Shown: positions 1-8,895, counted from the first letter of the stretch. The stretch: 64,000 nucleotides of DNA from Nocardia fusca NBRC 14340 (GCF_001618425.1 NZ_BDCU01000042.1:62001-126000), one strand, 5' to 3'. Notes: generated by a model from the letters alone, not told the origin. A program made the numbers and translations.

Positions 1-2
1 GG

Positions 3-125
3 CACCGGCTCATCGATGACCCGGCGGTGGCCGACCATATGCGTAGGCAGCTCGATTCCTGGTTCACTCTTCCGGCACAGTTCGATTCCGCCCTTTTCCG
101 GCTTGATTCGGGACCACGGGCATAG
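3..125 (+). CDS. C-terminal end of a gene entering from the left, possibly a sulfatase
   Basis: Only the last 40 codons are in the window, ending at TAG 123-125. The visible residues include DDPAVADHMRRQLDSWF, a pattern of acidic residues, helix and LDxW that is common near the C-terminus of bacterial sulfatases. No catalytic part is visible, so the family is a guess. The frame is open to the left edge. A truncated IS3 element begins about 110 bp downstream. Confidence 0.35.
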   Translation, partial: HRLIDDPAVADHMRRQLDSWFTLPAQFDSALFRLDSGPRA

Positions 126-232
126 CGCTCTACGCTATTGAGTCCCAGGCGGAGTCGGCCACTATGGCCGGGCTCTGCATCTCGACCACGCACCAGCCCG
201 AGTCACAGATGCCGAAGGTCCGATAGCGAGGA

Positions 233-592
233 TGACCTGACCCCGCTGGTGCGGTCCGGGGGTTGTGAGAGTCTGATTTCCCACGTGGTGGGCGGAAAGG
301 CTCGACATTCATGGCGACACGGAAACGGCATACCCCCGAGCAGGTCGTGCGGAAGCTGACCGAGGCCGATCGGCTCCTGGCCGACGGTAAAGATGTGGCC
401 GAGGTGTGCCGGTTGCTGCAGGTCACCGAGGCGACCTATTACCGGTGGCGTAACCAGTTCGGCGGGTTGAAAGCTGATGACGCCAAACGGCTCAAAGACC
501 TCGAGCGCGAGAACTCGACGCTGAAACGACTGCTCGCCGAAGCCGAGTTGGAGAAAGCAGCGTTGAAGGAGATCGCCAAGGGAAACTTCTAG
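233..592 (+). mobile_element. Truncated IS3-family element (left end plus OrfA only)
   Basis: The sequence TGACCTGACCCC at 233 looks like an IS3-family left end and lies about 80 bp before OrfA. After OrfA stops at 592 there is no OrfB integrase domain in any frame, so the element has lost its catalytic half. What follows (653-1096) is a different relic. The right end was not found. Confidence 0.6.
311..592 (+). CDS. IS3-family transposase OrfA (DNA-binding subunit)
   Basis: This 93-residue protein has the layout of an IS3 OrfA. An N-terminal helix-turn-helix (VAEVCRLLQVTEATYYRW, about residues 33-50) recognises the element ends. A C-terminal leucine-zipper helix (about residues 63-90, with leucines in LERENSTLKRLLAEAELEK) mediates oligomerisation. 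OrfA normally works with an OrfB made by -1 frameshifting, and here no OrfB follows, so the protein cannot transpose the element alone. It starts at ATG 311, close to the IS left end. Family assignment is firm and residual activity is unlikely. Confidence 0.85.
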   Translation: MATRKRHTPEQVVRKLTEADRLLADGKDVAEVCRLLQVTEATYYRWRNQFGGLKADDAKRLKDLERENSTLKRLLAEAELEKAALKEIAKGNF

Positions 593-652
593 TGGTAGGG
601 GTGAGTGGGAAGGCGCTGAGGCCGGTGAACATGGCAGAGGTCCTTTCGTGCA

Positions 653-1096
653 GTGCGGTCGAGACGGCGACCGGACGCACCGGTCCGGCTGTATGCGGCC
701 CATGCCAACCAGCATCGTCCGACGACCCTGTCTCTCGCTGAGACCCGAGTCTCGCTACACCCCACCGCGGCCGCCGCCATCGCCGCCGCACACCTGTCGG
801 GAAACCCACCGCGGCACCGCAACCGTCCCCGCACCGCACCGATCCCAGAGCAGATACCGGCGCCGCCGGTGGTCGAACCCATCAACCTCGACCCCGGCTA
901 CTACGACCGAGGGGTCGCCGCCCGCTGACGCGACCGGCCGGCCCACGACGAACTCGACGACCTGCTCGACGCGTTAGAGGTCAAAATCCGGGAAACCACC
1001 ACCGCGAGTGCGTCACTGCTCGACGACCCTCATGATCGCTACAGCAGACAAGCGCTGTCGCAGAAAGACATGATCGGCCAAGGGCTTCGCCCGTGA
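653..1096 (+). pseudogene. Unrecognised relic ORF with an in-frame stop
   Basis: One frame reads as plausible protein from about 653 to 928 (RLYAAHANQHRPTT, then EPINLDPGYYDRG), hits TGA at 926-928, and continues in the same frame with equally protein-like sequence (ELDDLLDALEVKIRETT) to TGA 1094-1096. Codon use is typical of the genome on both sides of the stop. It sits directly after a truncated IS3 element, so a decayed transposon-borne or IS-disrupted gene is likely. I do not recognise the family. Confidence 0.3.
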
Positions 1097-1140
1097 ACAA
1101 GCGGGGTCACAAAACAGCACCTCCGAGGTTAAAACTCAAG

Positions 1141-1533
1141 CTAATTCAACGTCACGGTGGTGCGATAGCCGTCAATGAAATTGTTTCCGTTGTCGTAGGC
1201 CCGGAGAACTACATCGGCCGATCCGGGTTGCCACGCGAATGGAAACCGGTCCGAACTCTTCTGATAGAACCCCTGCTCCCATCGGCCACCCGAGCAACCC
1301 GTGACCCGGCTCAGATCATATCCGCTCTGACTGAGCACGATCTCGACACTGTCCACCCGGTCACCGCATGAGCCGTGCAGGAATGCAACCTCTGCCGTCG
1401 GCGGACCGATCTCGCCGGTCGGGTCCACGGTCACAACACTGTCTCTCGCGTCCGCCGGAGCGGCACCCAGCACCCCGCCCGTCACGATCGTGCCGGCCGT
1501 GAGCACGGCCAGAGCAACTGCGGTACGAACCAT
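1141..1533 (-). CDS. Small secreted protein of unknown function
   Basis: This 130-residue protein starts with a textbook Sec signal peptide: MVRT, a hydrophobic run of Ala/Val/Leu/Gly to about residue 24, and a likely signal-peptidase site after APADA. The mature part is about 100 residues with two cysteines (HGSCGD and VTGCSGG) that could form a disulfide, and is rich in Gly, Ser and aromatic residues. The ATG at 1533 was chosen because a GAGGGAG ribosome site lies just upstream and the signal peptide begins there. The frame opens further upstream (to 1647) but that part is Arg-rich and unlike a signal peptide. Function unknown; probably extracellular. Confidence 0.75.
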   Translation of the reverse strand: MVRTAVALAVLTAGTIVTGGVLGAAPADARDSVVTVDPTGEIGPPTAEVAFLHGSCGDRVDSVEIVLSQSGYDLSRVTGCSGGRWEQGFYQKSSDRFPFAWQPGSADVVLRAYDNGNNFIDGYRTTVTLN

Positions 1534-1895
1534 GGAATACTCCCTCGCTCGAACGGAACTGGAACGTGCACCTTGCGCGCTGCGCCGAGCGGCGCGCGGT
1601 CGAGCAAATAGTATTTCTCGACGCAAGTCAACGATGAACGTCCCCATGGCGAGTACTGCGCGCCGATCGACGGGAATTTCACGTCATGCTCGGCTGGAAA
1701 TCCAGACCGGCCCGGTTTACCTTCTCCGGGCTAACTGGGCCGAGGCTCGGGGTAATGCTGTGACGGGCACCGAATCTATGACCGAACAGCGGAACGGCAC
1801 GATCGACCACCGCGCGATATGCGACATTTCCGGATGTTCAGAGTCCGGCGGATTATCGCCGCCGGACCCCGACCATCAGGCCGATCCGAGAAGGG

Positions 1896-2144
1896 CTACT
1901 GCGGCTTTCCTTTGCCCTTTCCTTTGCCTTTGCCCTTGCCGCCCCCGCCGCCGGGGGCCGGGGCGTTGTCCCCTTTCTCCCCGTCCGGGGCGCTGGCCTG
2001 TTCCGTCGGCTGCTGGGCGAGTGCCACCTTCGGCGACGACGCGACCGCGGGCTCGGCGACCGGGGAATGGATATCGGCGGCATGGGCGGGTGCGGCCGAT
2101 ACCGCCGCCGCGACGAACACCCCGACAACTGCGCGCTGGATCAT
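1896..2144 (-). CDS. Small secreted protein with a Gly-Lys repeat tail
   Basis: An 82-residue ORF begins MIQRAVVGVFVAAAVSAA, a signal peptide with likely cleavage after AHA (about residue 22). A low-complexity middle rich in Pro, Ala, Ser and Glu follows, then a glycine run and five GK dipeptides ending GKGKPQ. The mature tail is strongly cationic. The ribosome site GAGAGG precedes ATG 2144. It may be a cell-wall, DNA or polyanion-binding peptide, or simply a low-complexity exported protein. No family recognised. Confidence 0.65.
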   Translation of the reverse strand: MIQRAVVGVFVAAAVSAAPAHAADIHSPVAEPAVASSPKVALAQQPTEQASAPDGEKGDNAPAPGGGGGKGKGKGKGKGKPQ

Positions 2145-2613
2145 GGTGGTTCCTCTCTCACCCGGGAGGTGGCACGACCGATCAACCGAGTCAGCGTAAA
2201 GGCGGGCGCGGGACCGAGCACCTCACCCCAGGCCAGACGGCGATTCCGCCCGCAACCACCTCGTGGGTGACGACTGGGCTGGATATCGAGCTCATCCGTC
2301 TGCCCGGCGCTCACCCCACCTCAATGCTGCCGCACCAATGCAGGTGAGGTGTGCCCATGCAGCGGGAGTCGATCCGGACTTCGCCTGGCGGGCCCCGATC
2401 AGCCGGCTTGCTCCGGCCGGTCAGTGGGACCGCTGTTCACCCCAGAGCTGCTCACTTGTCAAGCAGTTGCCACTCGGTCATGAGCACGATCATTCCCCAC
2501 AAGATCCACTGACCCGCCGCCTCGGGCGCCATCCGGCCATACCAGAACACCGCCATCCACTGCTGCGAGTCACCGACCACACCACCCGCGACCCGATATC
2601 GAAACCTCAGGGG
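2145..2613. other. Intergenic stretch without a supported gene
   Basis: It lies between the divergent upstream side of the Gly-Lys secreted protein and the 3' end of the deaminase pseudogene. All ORFs here are short, Arg/Pro-rich and lack a ribosome site. I see no repeat, RNA gene or terminator. Confidence 0.5.
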
Positions 2614-3254
2614 TCAGAGCTCGTCGAAGATCAGACCGGTCGCGTCGGATAAGGGCAGCGCCGAGAACTTGGCCCGGCGAGCAGGATCCTGCCCGATCCT
2701 CCACCCGATAGCTGCCGCACGCGGCGCGATCCGGGCGCGGGTCATGACGGCCTCGCCTGGTCCCGCGGCCTGTCGCAGTCTGGAACGCCACCGACAGAAC
2801 CGTCTGCCAATCCGCCGGCCACCCCGGGTGTGGGCCCTCGAAATCCGGCCATCGCTGCGCGACCGCCTCGTTCAGATTCGGAAGCTGCTCGGCGGCGGCC
2901 CACATAGGATCCGCAGCCAGAAACCGGACTCGGCCACATCTGCTGATCATCGCCGCCGCCGCGCACAGCGGACACGGTTCCAAGCGAACTCCACAGCGCC
3001 AGTCCGGTGTGATCGCCCGGCGCGAGCCGGGCGAGCGTGTTCACTTCCGCATGCGCCAACGCCGTTCCCGCCAACTGCCCAGACGGACCCTCAGAATCGT
3101 GAAACCTGCTCCGTCCAAGCGCGACCACTGCGCCCTCCGCATCGGTGATCACGGCACCGACCGGAGGATTGCCCGCCCGGAACGCTTCCCATCCCTGCTC
3201 CAGGGTCAGCCTCCACGGCAACTCCAACGCTGTCAGCTCCACCCGCGCGACCAC
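2614..3254 (-). pseudogene. Cytidine/nucleoside deaminase-like gene with two frameshifts
   Basis: Three frames must be joined to rebuild one zinc deaminase of the CDA superfamily. The first (GTG start at 3254) gives NPPVGAVITDAEG and the HAE zinc/proton-shuttle motif (LAHAEVNTLARL, about 3045). After an extra G near 2981, the second frame gives EPCPLCAAAAM, the PCxxC zinc motif, and DPMWAAAEQLPNLNE. After a further shift near 2780 the last frame ends ARRAKFSALPLSDATGL...DEL at TGA 2614-2616. All catalytic elements are present but the frame is broken twice. It follows the nucleotidyltransferase relic by 37 bp, so the two were probably an operon. Family call from HAE plus PCxxC is solid; the substrate is unknown. 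Confidence 0.75.
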
Positions 3255-3290
3255 ACCACGATGCTGCCACCGAGGTACCCACGGTGGGGC

Positions 3291-4014
3291 TCAGCCGGGT
3301 CCCTGGGCGGTGAACCCGTCGAAGAATCGGCCACCGAAGATATTCAGCGCCTGGGTGATGGTCTCGACGATCGGCTCCGTGTTTCCCGGGGCCACCGAGC
3401 GAACACCGTGGGCCAATGCTTTCGCGTACTCCGTGCCGGCATCGTGGTCGAATGCGGCCAGCTCCCGGTGTAACCATTTGCCGGTCCCTGTCCAGTGGCC
3501 GTGTCCGGTGAGCAGCAGGTCGGCGGTGGCCCGCCACAGGTCGGTGGCGATCAGGAGTCGTTCGTCGTCGTCCGCGCAGCCCACGAGATCGTCAAGCCGG
3601 TCAGTGATCCCGTAGCGAGCCGACTGTAGTTCCGCCCCGGTAAGCGGGCCCGGGCCCGCGGCCAGTTGTGCCGCACACTCTTCCTGCAGATATTCTCCGC
3701 TGCCGTCGTTGTCGAGCAGAACCAGGGAGCTGCCGATCAGCCGCAGGGTCACCGGCCGCCGGGCCTTGCGGTCCTTTGCCAGGAAGTGCTGCATCGCTTC
3801 TTCGGCGTGCACGAACAACTCGACCGGCCACCCTTGATACCGCAGCGATTCGCGATACGGGGCCGGCTGGCAATCGAGGAGCACGCTGACGTCCAGATCC
3901 GATGTGGGCGTAACCATTCCGAGTACGGTGCTATACCCCCAGCCACGCCGCCCGCGCTCCAGGAAAGCGTTCCCAGACCAGACTCCGCGCGATATCGAAC
4001 CCGTTGATGCTCAT
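3291..4014 (-). pseudogene. Nucleotidyltransferase-domain gene with a frameshift
   Basis: The downstream frame contains STVLGMVTPTSDLDVSVLLD, the GS...DxD core of the MNT/kanamycin nucleotidyltransferase-like superfamily (metal ligands in SDLD), followed by a helical C-terminal part to residue about 208. The natural N-terminus is in another frame: ATG 4014 gives MSINGFDIARSLVWERFPGA and then WLGV before TAG at about 3941. The break falls exactly at the expected Gly-Ser turn, so one indel in the G-run near 3945 inactivates the gene. It is followed by the deaminase relic. Confidence 0.7.
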
Positions 4015-4080
4015 CCCCCTATCGGACCCCACTCCGCGCGGCGGCTTTGCTGGACATGCGTCGGTGGACCTCGGGGACCC

Positions 4081-4698
4081 CTACCGTTTGGGATGTTGCG
4101 ACGTGCAGTCGAAGAGTCTGTCGAGGTAGTAATCGATGGCGGTCAGCGCGGCATCGGGATCGATGACGTCGAAGTCGAGGAGCGGGGTGAGGCCGGTCAG
4201 CGCAAGCAGGAGGTTTGTCTCGATGGCCGGTTCACGATCCGAGGGGATATGGCCATCGGTGATTGCCTGCCTGATCAGGCGTTCGGTCAGTGCTCTGCCG
4301 TCGTGTAGTCCGAGGCGGGCCTGTTCGTGTAGCTCTGGGTCGTGTAACGCCTCGAGGGTGTAGGCGGCGCTCATACGGCTGGTGGCGCGGGCGTCCGGGT
4401 GCAGGGGGAGCATCTCCATGAGCGTCACTCGCAGTACGTCGCGCGGGTGTGGAGGTGAGCCGAGGCGGTCGAGGCTTCGGGTGACGCGCCGTGAGGTCTG
4501 TTCGGAAGCGAACTCCATAGCGAATACGAGCATCGCTGTCCGGGAGCTGAAATAGTGCTGGACCTGTCCGAGTGAGGCGTCCGCCTCGCGGGCGATCTCA
4601 CGCATCGTCGCTCGGGTCCAACCTTGTTGTTCCACTACTCGCCACAGGGCGCGCGCGATGGTTTGGCGACGTTCTCGATGATCGACCTGTTTGGGCAC
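4081..4698 (-). CDS. TetR-family transcriptional regulator
   Basis: A 205-residue protein with a TetR N-terminal helix-turn-helix: RRQTIARALWRVVEQQGW, then TMREIAREADASLGQVQHYF at about residues 26-45. The Y-F recognition-helix end is typical of the family. The C-terminal 130 residues are a helical ligand-binding/dimerisation domain. Two starts are possible: GTG 4698 (MPKQVDHRERR, with AAGGGG just upstream) or ATG 4713 (GGAG upstream). I prefer the GTG because TetR proteins commonly begin PKQVDH. It is divergent from the alpha/beta-hydrolase gene, which it may repress. Confidence 0.9.
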   Translation of the reverse strand: MPKQVDHRERRQTIARALWRVVEQQGWTRATMREIAREADASLGQVQHYFSSRTAMLVFAMEFASEQTSRRVTRSLDRLGSPPHPRDVLRVTLMEMLPLHPDARATSRMSAAYTLEALHDPELHEQARLGLHDGRALTERLIRQAITDGHIPSDREPAIETNLLLALTGLTPLLDFDVIDPDAALTAIDYYLDRLFDCTSQHPKR

Positions 4699-4767
4699 GC
4701 GAACCCCTTCCATCTGACTCCATACGCCTGACATAATACAGCTGACTTGAAAAAGGGAGTGGTGAGA

Positions 4768-4911
4768 ATGACTGACCGGAGATCCCGGCCGAGGAAGGTT
4801 GAAGCACCCATTGAGGACCGTTGCCAGTCGAGTAGGGGGGTTTTCGCTGCACCGTATGCCCGGCTCCTGCTGGGGGAGCGCCGCCGATTCGAGTTGGGGA
4901 GCGCGCGATGA
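4768..4911 (+). CDS. Possible 47-residue leader ORF overlapping the hydrolase start
   Basis: ATG 4768 is preceded by GGGAG with a suitable spacing. The ORF encodes a basic 47-residue peptide whose TGA (4909-4911) overlaps the ATG of the hydrolase gene in an ATGA arrangement, typical of translational coupling. The peptide (ending RRRFELGSAR) matches no family I know. It may be a leader, a small protein or chance. Confidence 0.3.
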   Translation: MTDRRSRPRKVEAPIEDRCQSSRGVFAAPYARLLLGERRRFELGSAR

Positions 4912-5774
4912 GCGCATTCGCCGCCCCTGAGCTGGAGGCAGCATATTTCGGGGCCTACGACGCGGTGATGGCACACTGGCCGGTACCGGTCGAGACGGCA
5001 GATCTTCCGGGTCGGTACGGAACGACACGGGTCACTTCCGCCGGCCCGTCCGCAGCACAGTCGCTGGTCCTGCTCCACGGATACAGTGGCACGTCCGGGA
5101 TGTGGTATCCGGTCGTCGGTTCACTGGCCGAGGAGCATCGTGTGCGGGCTGTGGACATCATGGGCGAGCCGGGCCGCAGTCGACACACCGGCGCGGCCTT
5201 GACCAGTATGGACGATCTCGTGGACTGGCTGGCGGAAACGTTCGACCTTCTCGGGCTATCCGGGGCCGACCTGTGCGGCCAGTCCCTGGGCGGTCACCTC
5301 GCGCTCCGGTTCACGCTCGCCCATCCCGAACGGGTGCGACGGCTGGTCCTGCTCGATCCGCCCCTGGTCTTCGCCGGGCTCAGTCCCGAATTCGAGGAAC
5401 TGGGCCGGAACCGCGACCTGCACCCGACATTCGAGGACGCCCGCGCGATGCTGGCACCGGGCACCCCCGGCAGCGGGCCGGCGCACCTGGAGGCCTACCT
5501 CGACCTGCTCGCCCACGGAGCCGCGCACTTCCCGGCCTCGCCGATCGTCTATCCCCACCTGCCGGATGGGCTGACGCGCCTGCCGGTCTCGACCCTCGTC
5601 GCACTGGCCGGGGCGAGCGAGGTGCACGATGCGGAGGCGGCTGCGGATGTCGCGCGGCGTGCCGGGGCCCACACGGTGATTCTCCCTGGTGCCGGACACG
5701 GCCTCCTGGCCGACATCGAACCCGTCCGCAGCCTCGTCCTCGAACACCTCCGGCGAACGGACTCGCCGGCCTGA
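4908..5774 (+). CDS. Alpha/beta-hydrolase fold protein
   Basis: A 288-residue cytoplasmic alpha/beta-hydrolase. The oxyanion strand motif LLHGYSGTSGMW (about residue 55) is followed by the nucleophile elbow CGQSLGGH (Ser at about residue 126). The acid lies in the HPERVRRLVLLDPPL region or near ASEVHDAEAA, and the catalytic His is in GAGHGLLAD (about residue 267). Length and motif order match the proline iminopeptidase/haloperoxidase-like superfamily. Start ATG 4908 has GGGGAG upstream. It is divergent from a TetR regulator, a common arrangement for ligand-induced esterase or lactonase genes. Substrate unknown. Confidence 0.9.
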   Translation: MSAFAAPELEAAYFGAYDAVMAHWPVPVETADLPGRYGTTRVTSAGPSAAQSLVLLHGYSGTSGMWYPVVGSLAEEHRVRAVDIMGEPGRSRHTGAALTSMDDLVDWLAETFDLLGLSGADLCGQSLGGHLALRFTLAHPERVRRLVLLDPPLVFAGLSPEFEELGRNRDLHPTFEDARAMLAPGTPGSGPAHLEAYLDLLAHGAAHFPASPIVYPHLPDGLTRLPVSTLVALAGASEVHDAEAAADVARRAGAHTVILPGAGHGLLADIEPVRSLVLEHLRRTDSPA

Positions 5775-5789
5775 CGCCGCATCAGCGAA

Positions 5790-5935
5790 TTTCGAGAAGA
5801 CCCTTGCCGTGGACGTACTGTCGCGCTCATTCCGACCGGGTCGCCACGGCCGATGTTGTTTGAGCTGGTTGATACAGCGCTCGACAGTGTTGCGATCCCG
5901 GTAAATCACTGTGTCGAACGCCAGAGGCCACGATA
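5790..5935 (-). pseudogene. C-terminal remnant of an IS5-family transposase
   Basis: On the minus strand the peptide AFDTVIYRDRNTVERCINQ matches the C-terminal Y-x-R-N-x-V-E-R-x-x-N core of IS5/IS4-type DDE transposases, carrying the catalytic Glu. It is then out of frame with an ATR-like continuation and stops. Only about 45 codons remain. The neighbouring complete IS3-family element starts 37 bp away and may have inserted next to or into it. Confidence 0.6.
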
Positions 5936-6010
5936 GCCGTCGTTCGAGTTCTCGTCTTGTTTTCAGGACTCTGATGTTGCCCCGGTTTCATGGAGTCGGG
6001 ATACTGGACT

Positions 6011-6842
6011 TCAGGCCACGGGTTGGATGGATGGTTGCATCATCTCGTACTCGATCGGGGTCCGCATGCCGAGCGCTGAGTGACGGCGGCGTCGGTTGTG
6101 GAAGATCTCGAGGTATTCGAAGATCGCGTTCGCCAGTTCCATCCGGGTTTTCCAGCGTTGCCGGTTGAGTAGCTCGGTTTGCATTCTGCCCCAGAATGAT
6201 TCGATCACGGCGTTGTCGTAGCAGTCGCCGATTGACCCCATCGACGGCACCACCGGACTTGCGGGCTCGGTCGGTGAAGGCCCAAGAGGTGAATTGAACG
6301 CCGTGGTCGGAATGAATGATCGTGCCCGGCTCCGGCGACCGATTCGATATTGCCATCCCGAGGGCGTTGGCGACCAGTGCTGCGGTTTGGGTCGAGTCGA
6401 TGGACCAGCCGACGACTCGCCGTGAGTGGGTGTCGAGCACGACCGCGCAGTAGACCTTTCCTTCTCGCGTGTAGTGCTCGGTGATGTCTGTGACCCACAA
6501 CTGGTTCGGCCGTGACCGTGTGAATGCCCGGTTGACCAGGTCACCGGCGGTCGGGGTCTGATGCCTTGGCCGGGTCCGTTTGACCCCGGGCAGACCCTTG
6601 ATCCCGGCGCGTGCCATCAGTAGTTCGAGCTGGTTGTATCCGACGCCGATACCGAGACCGAGGGTGAGTTCGGCGTGCACCCGCGGGGCGCCGTAGGTGC
6701 CGCGGGAGGCGGCATGCACCGCGCGAATCTGGTCGGTGAGCCAGGCATGGCGGATCGCTCGTTGCGAAGGCGGACGTGATCTCCAGTGGTAGAAACCGGA
6801 CTCGGAGACGTCCAACAGCCGGCACGCGACCTGCACCGGCAA
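6011..6842 (-). pseudogene. IS3-family transposase OrfB (integrase), frameshifted
   Basis: The N-terminal part has the HTH_21-type region (ACRLLDVSESGFYHW, TYGAPRVHAEL) and the first two catalytic aspartates of the rve integrase core: WVTDITEHY and HSDHGVQFTS. The third residue, Glu in YDNAVIESFWGRMQTE, is in a different frame, with the switch at about 6250. All DDE residues exist but not in one frame. The frame upstream of TTG 6842 overlaps the end of OrfA (RRYAAIATIASEGLPVQV), fitting the usual -1 frameshift fusion. Confidence 0.85.
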
Positions 6843-6862
6843 TCCCTCGCTCGCGATCGTGG

Positions 6863-7162
6863 CTATGGCCGCGTAACGCCTTTTGGGCCGCTGGCCTGTT
6901 CTTTCAGCAGCTCACGAGCCCTTCTCAGGATGGCGACCTCGTGCTCGAGCTCGCGGATGCGGCACTTTGCTGCGATCAGTTCGGACTGCTCGGCGCTCGT
7001 TGCGCCCGGCATCTGGCCGGTGTCGATCAGTTCTTGTTTGCGCCAGACGTAGATCGTCTGGTCGCTGATGCCCAGGTCCGCGGCTACCTGCGCGACCGGT
7101 CGACCGGCAGCGACCAGGTCCAGGACCTTACGACGGAACTCTTCGGGATAACGCCTTGGCAC
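6863..7162 (-). CDS. IS3-family transposase OrfA
   Basis: A 99-residue protein starting at GTG 7162 (PRRYPEEFRRKVLDLV). It has a helix-turn-helix (VAQVAADLGISDQTIYVW) followed by a leucine-zipper helix with RELEHEVAILRRARELLKE. This is the DNA-binding subunit of the IS and precedes OrfB with overlapping frames. The longer reading to 7210 lacks the conserved start. Confidence 0.9.
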   Translation of the reverse strand: MPRRYPEEFRRKVLDLVAAGRPVAQVAADLGISDQTIYVWRKQELIDTGQMPGATSAEQSELIAAKCRIRELEHEVAILRRARELLKEQASGPKGVTRP

Positions 7163-7416
7163 GAACAAGTCTCCTTCGATGACTTCGTGACCAAGAGTCA
7201 AAAAAACCAACTCCGGAAAACCGGGGGAACATCACGGTGCCACTTTTATTCCTTCTGGTAGATGCTGAAATGAACTGCGCCAGTGGACCACCGCGGTCCG
7301 ATACTCGGCGGGACCGTGCAGCCCTTCTCAGCGGTCCCGAAGGTCGCCGACTACATCGAACCGGGTTCGGCGGCACGGTAACAGCGGCCGAGTCGCGCTG
7401 CGTCCCGGCAGCCGCG

Positions 7417-7725
7417 TCAGGGTGTGCTGGAGGGTGTGCCCGGTGCGGACTTCTTCTTGAGCAGACCGATGCCGAAGCCCAGCACCGTGATCCCGAAGAA
7501 ACAAAGCAGCAGGCCGCCGATCTGTGCCTCGGCGTCGGTGTCCGGACTGCGCGCGGAGTTCGAGGAACCGGCGATGACCGCTGCCGGATCGACAATCGCC
7601 TGGACCCCGGTGGCCAACAAGAGGATCGCACAGAGGATCAGGGCGATGCCGCCGGTGATGCGCCCGGCGGTACGGCGGGGCGGGACGGCGTCCTGGATGT
7701 GTTCGGAGGCGTCGGACGCTGACAT
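7417..7725 (-). CDS. Small two-helix membrane protein
   Basis: About 102 residues. Two hydrophobic segments are evident: GGIALILCAILLLATGVQAI (about residues 25-45) and IGGLLLCFFGITVLGFGIGL (about residues 69-88), then a KKK positive anchor and a Ser/Thr/Pro tail. ATG 7725 (GTG 7728 is also possible) lies 12 bp after the stop of the upstream frame B ending at 7738, so the two genes form an operon. TTGGGG upstream may be the ribosome site. Function unknown. Confidence 0.6.
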   Translation of the reverse strand: MSASDASEHIQDAVPPRRTAGRITGGIALILCAILLLATGVQAIVDPAAVIAGSSNSARSPDTDAEAQIGGLLLCFFGITVLGFGIGLLKKKSAPGTPSSTP

Positions 7726-7737
7726 CACCCCAAATTA

Positions 7738-8299
7738 TCAGTAACCGACCAGGTTGGCGTCTTCGGCCGGACAGATGAGGGGCATCAGATGGTGGGTCTT
7801 CCGAAGTCGCTGATGCGTAGTGGCTGAACGCGCGCCCGGCGGCGATGTTCGTGACCTCGTAATCGCCCCGCCCACCCACGACGTACTGCTTGGAATAGTT
7901 GCCTTCGCGACCCACCTGTGAAGGACTCCATTCATCGGGACCCGGGTCGAGGTCGAGCACGAACTCTGTCGGAGATGCCGCGACGGCCATGCCATCGGAG
8001 AGCACCCGATACGGAAACCGCCGACTCTCCAGGAACCGATATTCGTGTACTTCGTGCACGGTCAGCTGGACGTGACACCACTCGGACCTCCGCCCGTCGC
8101 CGGGGCCGGGAGTCCTGGGTGCCGTCTCATCCATCGCCTGGATATCGACCCTCACCGTCGCGAGCTTTCCGGGTGCGGCCTGGATGGCAACTCCGAGGAT
8201 GACGCTGTCGTAGAAGGTGACGAACCTGTCTAGGAACGCAGGCGCGTGTTCGCTTGTGATCTGCACGTAGTTGCCGTTTCTCGGAAGATCTGATCGCAT
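7738..8299 (-). pseudogene. Unrecognised protein gene with a C-terminal frameshift
   Basis: From ATG 8299 the frame encodes about 155 protein-like residues (NGNYVQITSEHAPAFLDRF, SEWCHVQLTVHEVHEYRFL, VLDLDPGPDEWSPSQ, GGRGDYEVTNIAAGRAFSHY). Near 7825 the coding signal moves to another frame that ends HQRLRKTHHLMPLICPAEDA...VGY at TGA 7738-7740, just before the membrane-protein gene. The frame of origin instead runs into Arg-rich antisense-like sequence. A single indel would restore a protein of about 186 residues. Family unknown. Confidence 0.5.
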
Positions 8300-8895
8300 C
8301 TACATGCTCACAGCAGCTGAGCGGTCGGTGCCTCACCGGGGGTTTCCGATCTCCGCACCCAGCTTCACCCGCGCATGGCCGGCGGCGAGCCGACAATATC
8401 GCTGCGTCGAAGACATTGTCCACGACGTAACACCGCTGATCTGGTGCACCGACTACAAGCCGAGCCCTGGGGAATGCATGTTCAAAGCCTGGAACGACGA
8501 GTTCTCCGCGCCCCTGCGGCGTGTCCTGGCGTGGTGGATCACCGTATCTGTCACTTGATCAGGACATCCGTCACCGAGAACGCGCGGTATGCAGCATGAC
8601 AGTGCGATCGCGGTGTTTGCCGTTCCCCATTGACCACTCCGCCGCATCGCGGCACACGTCATCTCGAGCGTGATCCGAGTTGGCACCGTCGCGCTCGAGT
8701 ATCCATACATCGAGGCTGCCGACCTTGATGGAAAACCTTTCACCGAAAGCGAGTTGAATCGATTCGGAAACGACGGCCGTGTGGAGATGTGGCGTTTTCC
8801 CCGGCGTGACGGGGACACCGCTCGCCGATGAGTTCGACAACGATGTTCCGTCTACCCACCTGAACCACGAGCCGAACGAAGAACGGATATCGCAC
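8300..8895. other. Stretch without a confident gene
   Basis: A short plus-strand frame near 8670-8830 reads VIRVGTVALEYPYIEAADL and WRFPRRDGDTARR with reasonable codon use but has no clear start or ribosome site. It may be a gene fragment. The rest gives only Arg/Ser-rich frames. No repeats or hairpins stood out. Confidence 0.4.

Larger units (their letters stand above)
5972..7234 (-). mobile_element. IS3-family insertion sequence with terminal inverted repeats
   Basis: About 1,263 bp. The left end (5972-5997, TGATGTTGCCCCGGTTTCAT) and the complement of the right end (7209-7234, TGATGTTCCCCCGGTTTTCC) form imperfect inverted repeats of about 26 bp that start with TG, as IS3 elements do. OrfA and OrfB are encoded on the minus strand between them. 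I could not find a clear 3-4 bp target duplication at the flanks. OrfB has a frameshift, so this copy is probably defective unless supplied in trans. Confidence 0.85.

Noticed and set aside
3601..4308. Plus-strand ORFs opposite the nucleotidyltransferase and tetR genes
   Set aside because: Antisense mirrors without ribosome sites or motifs.
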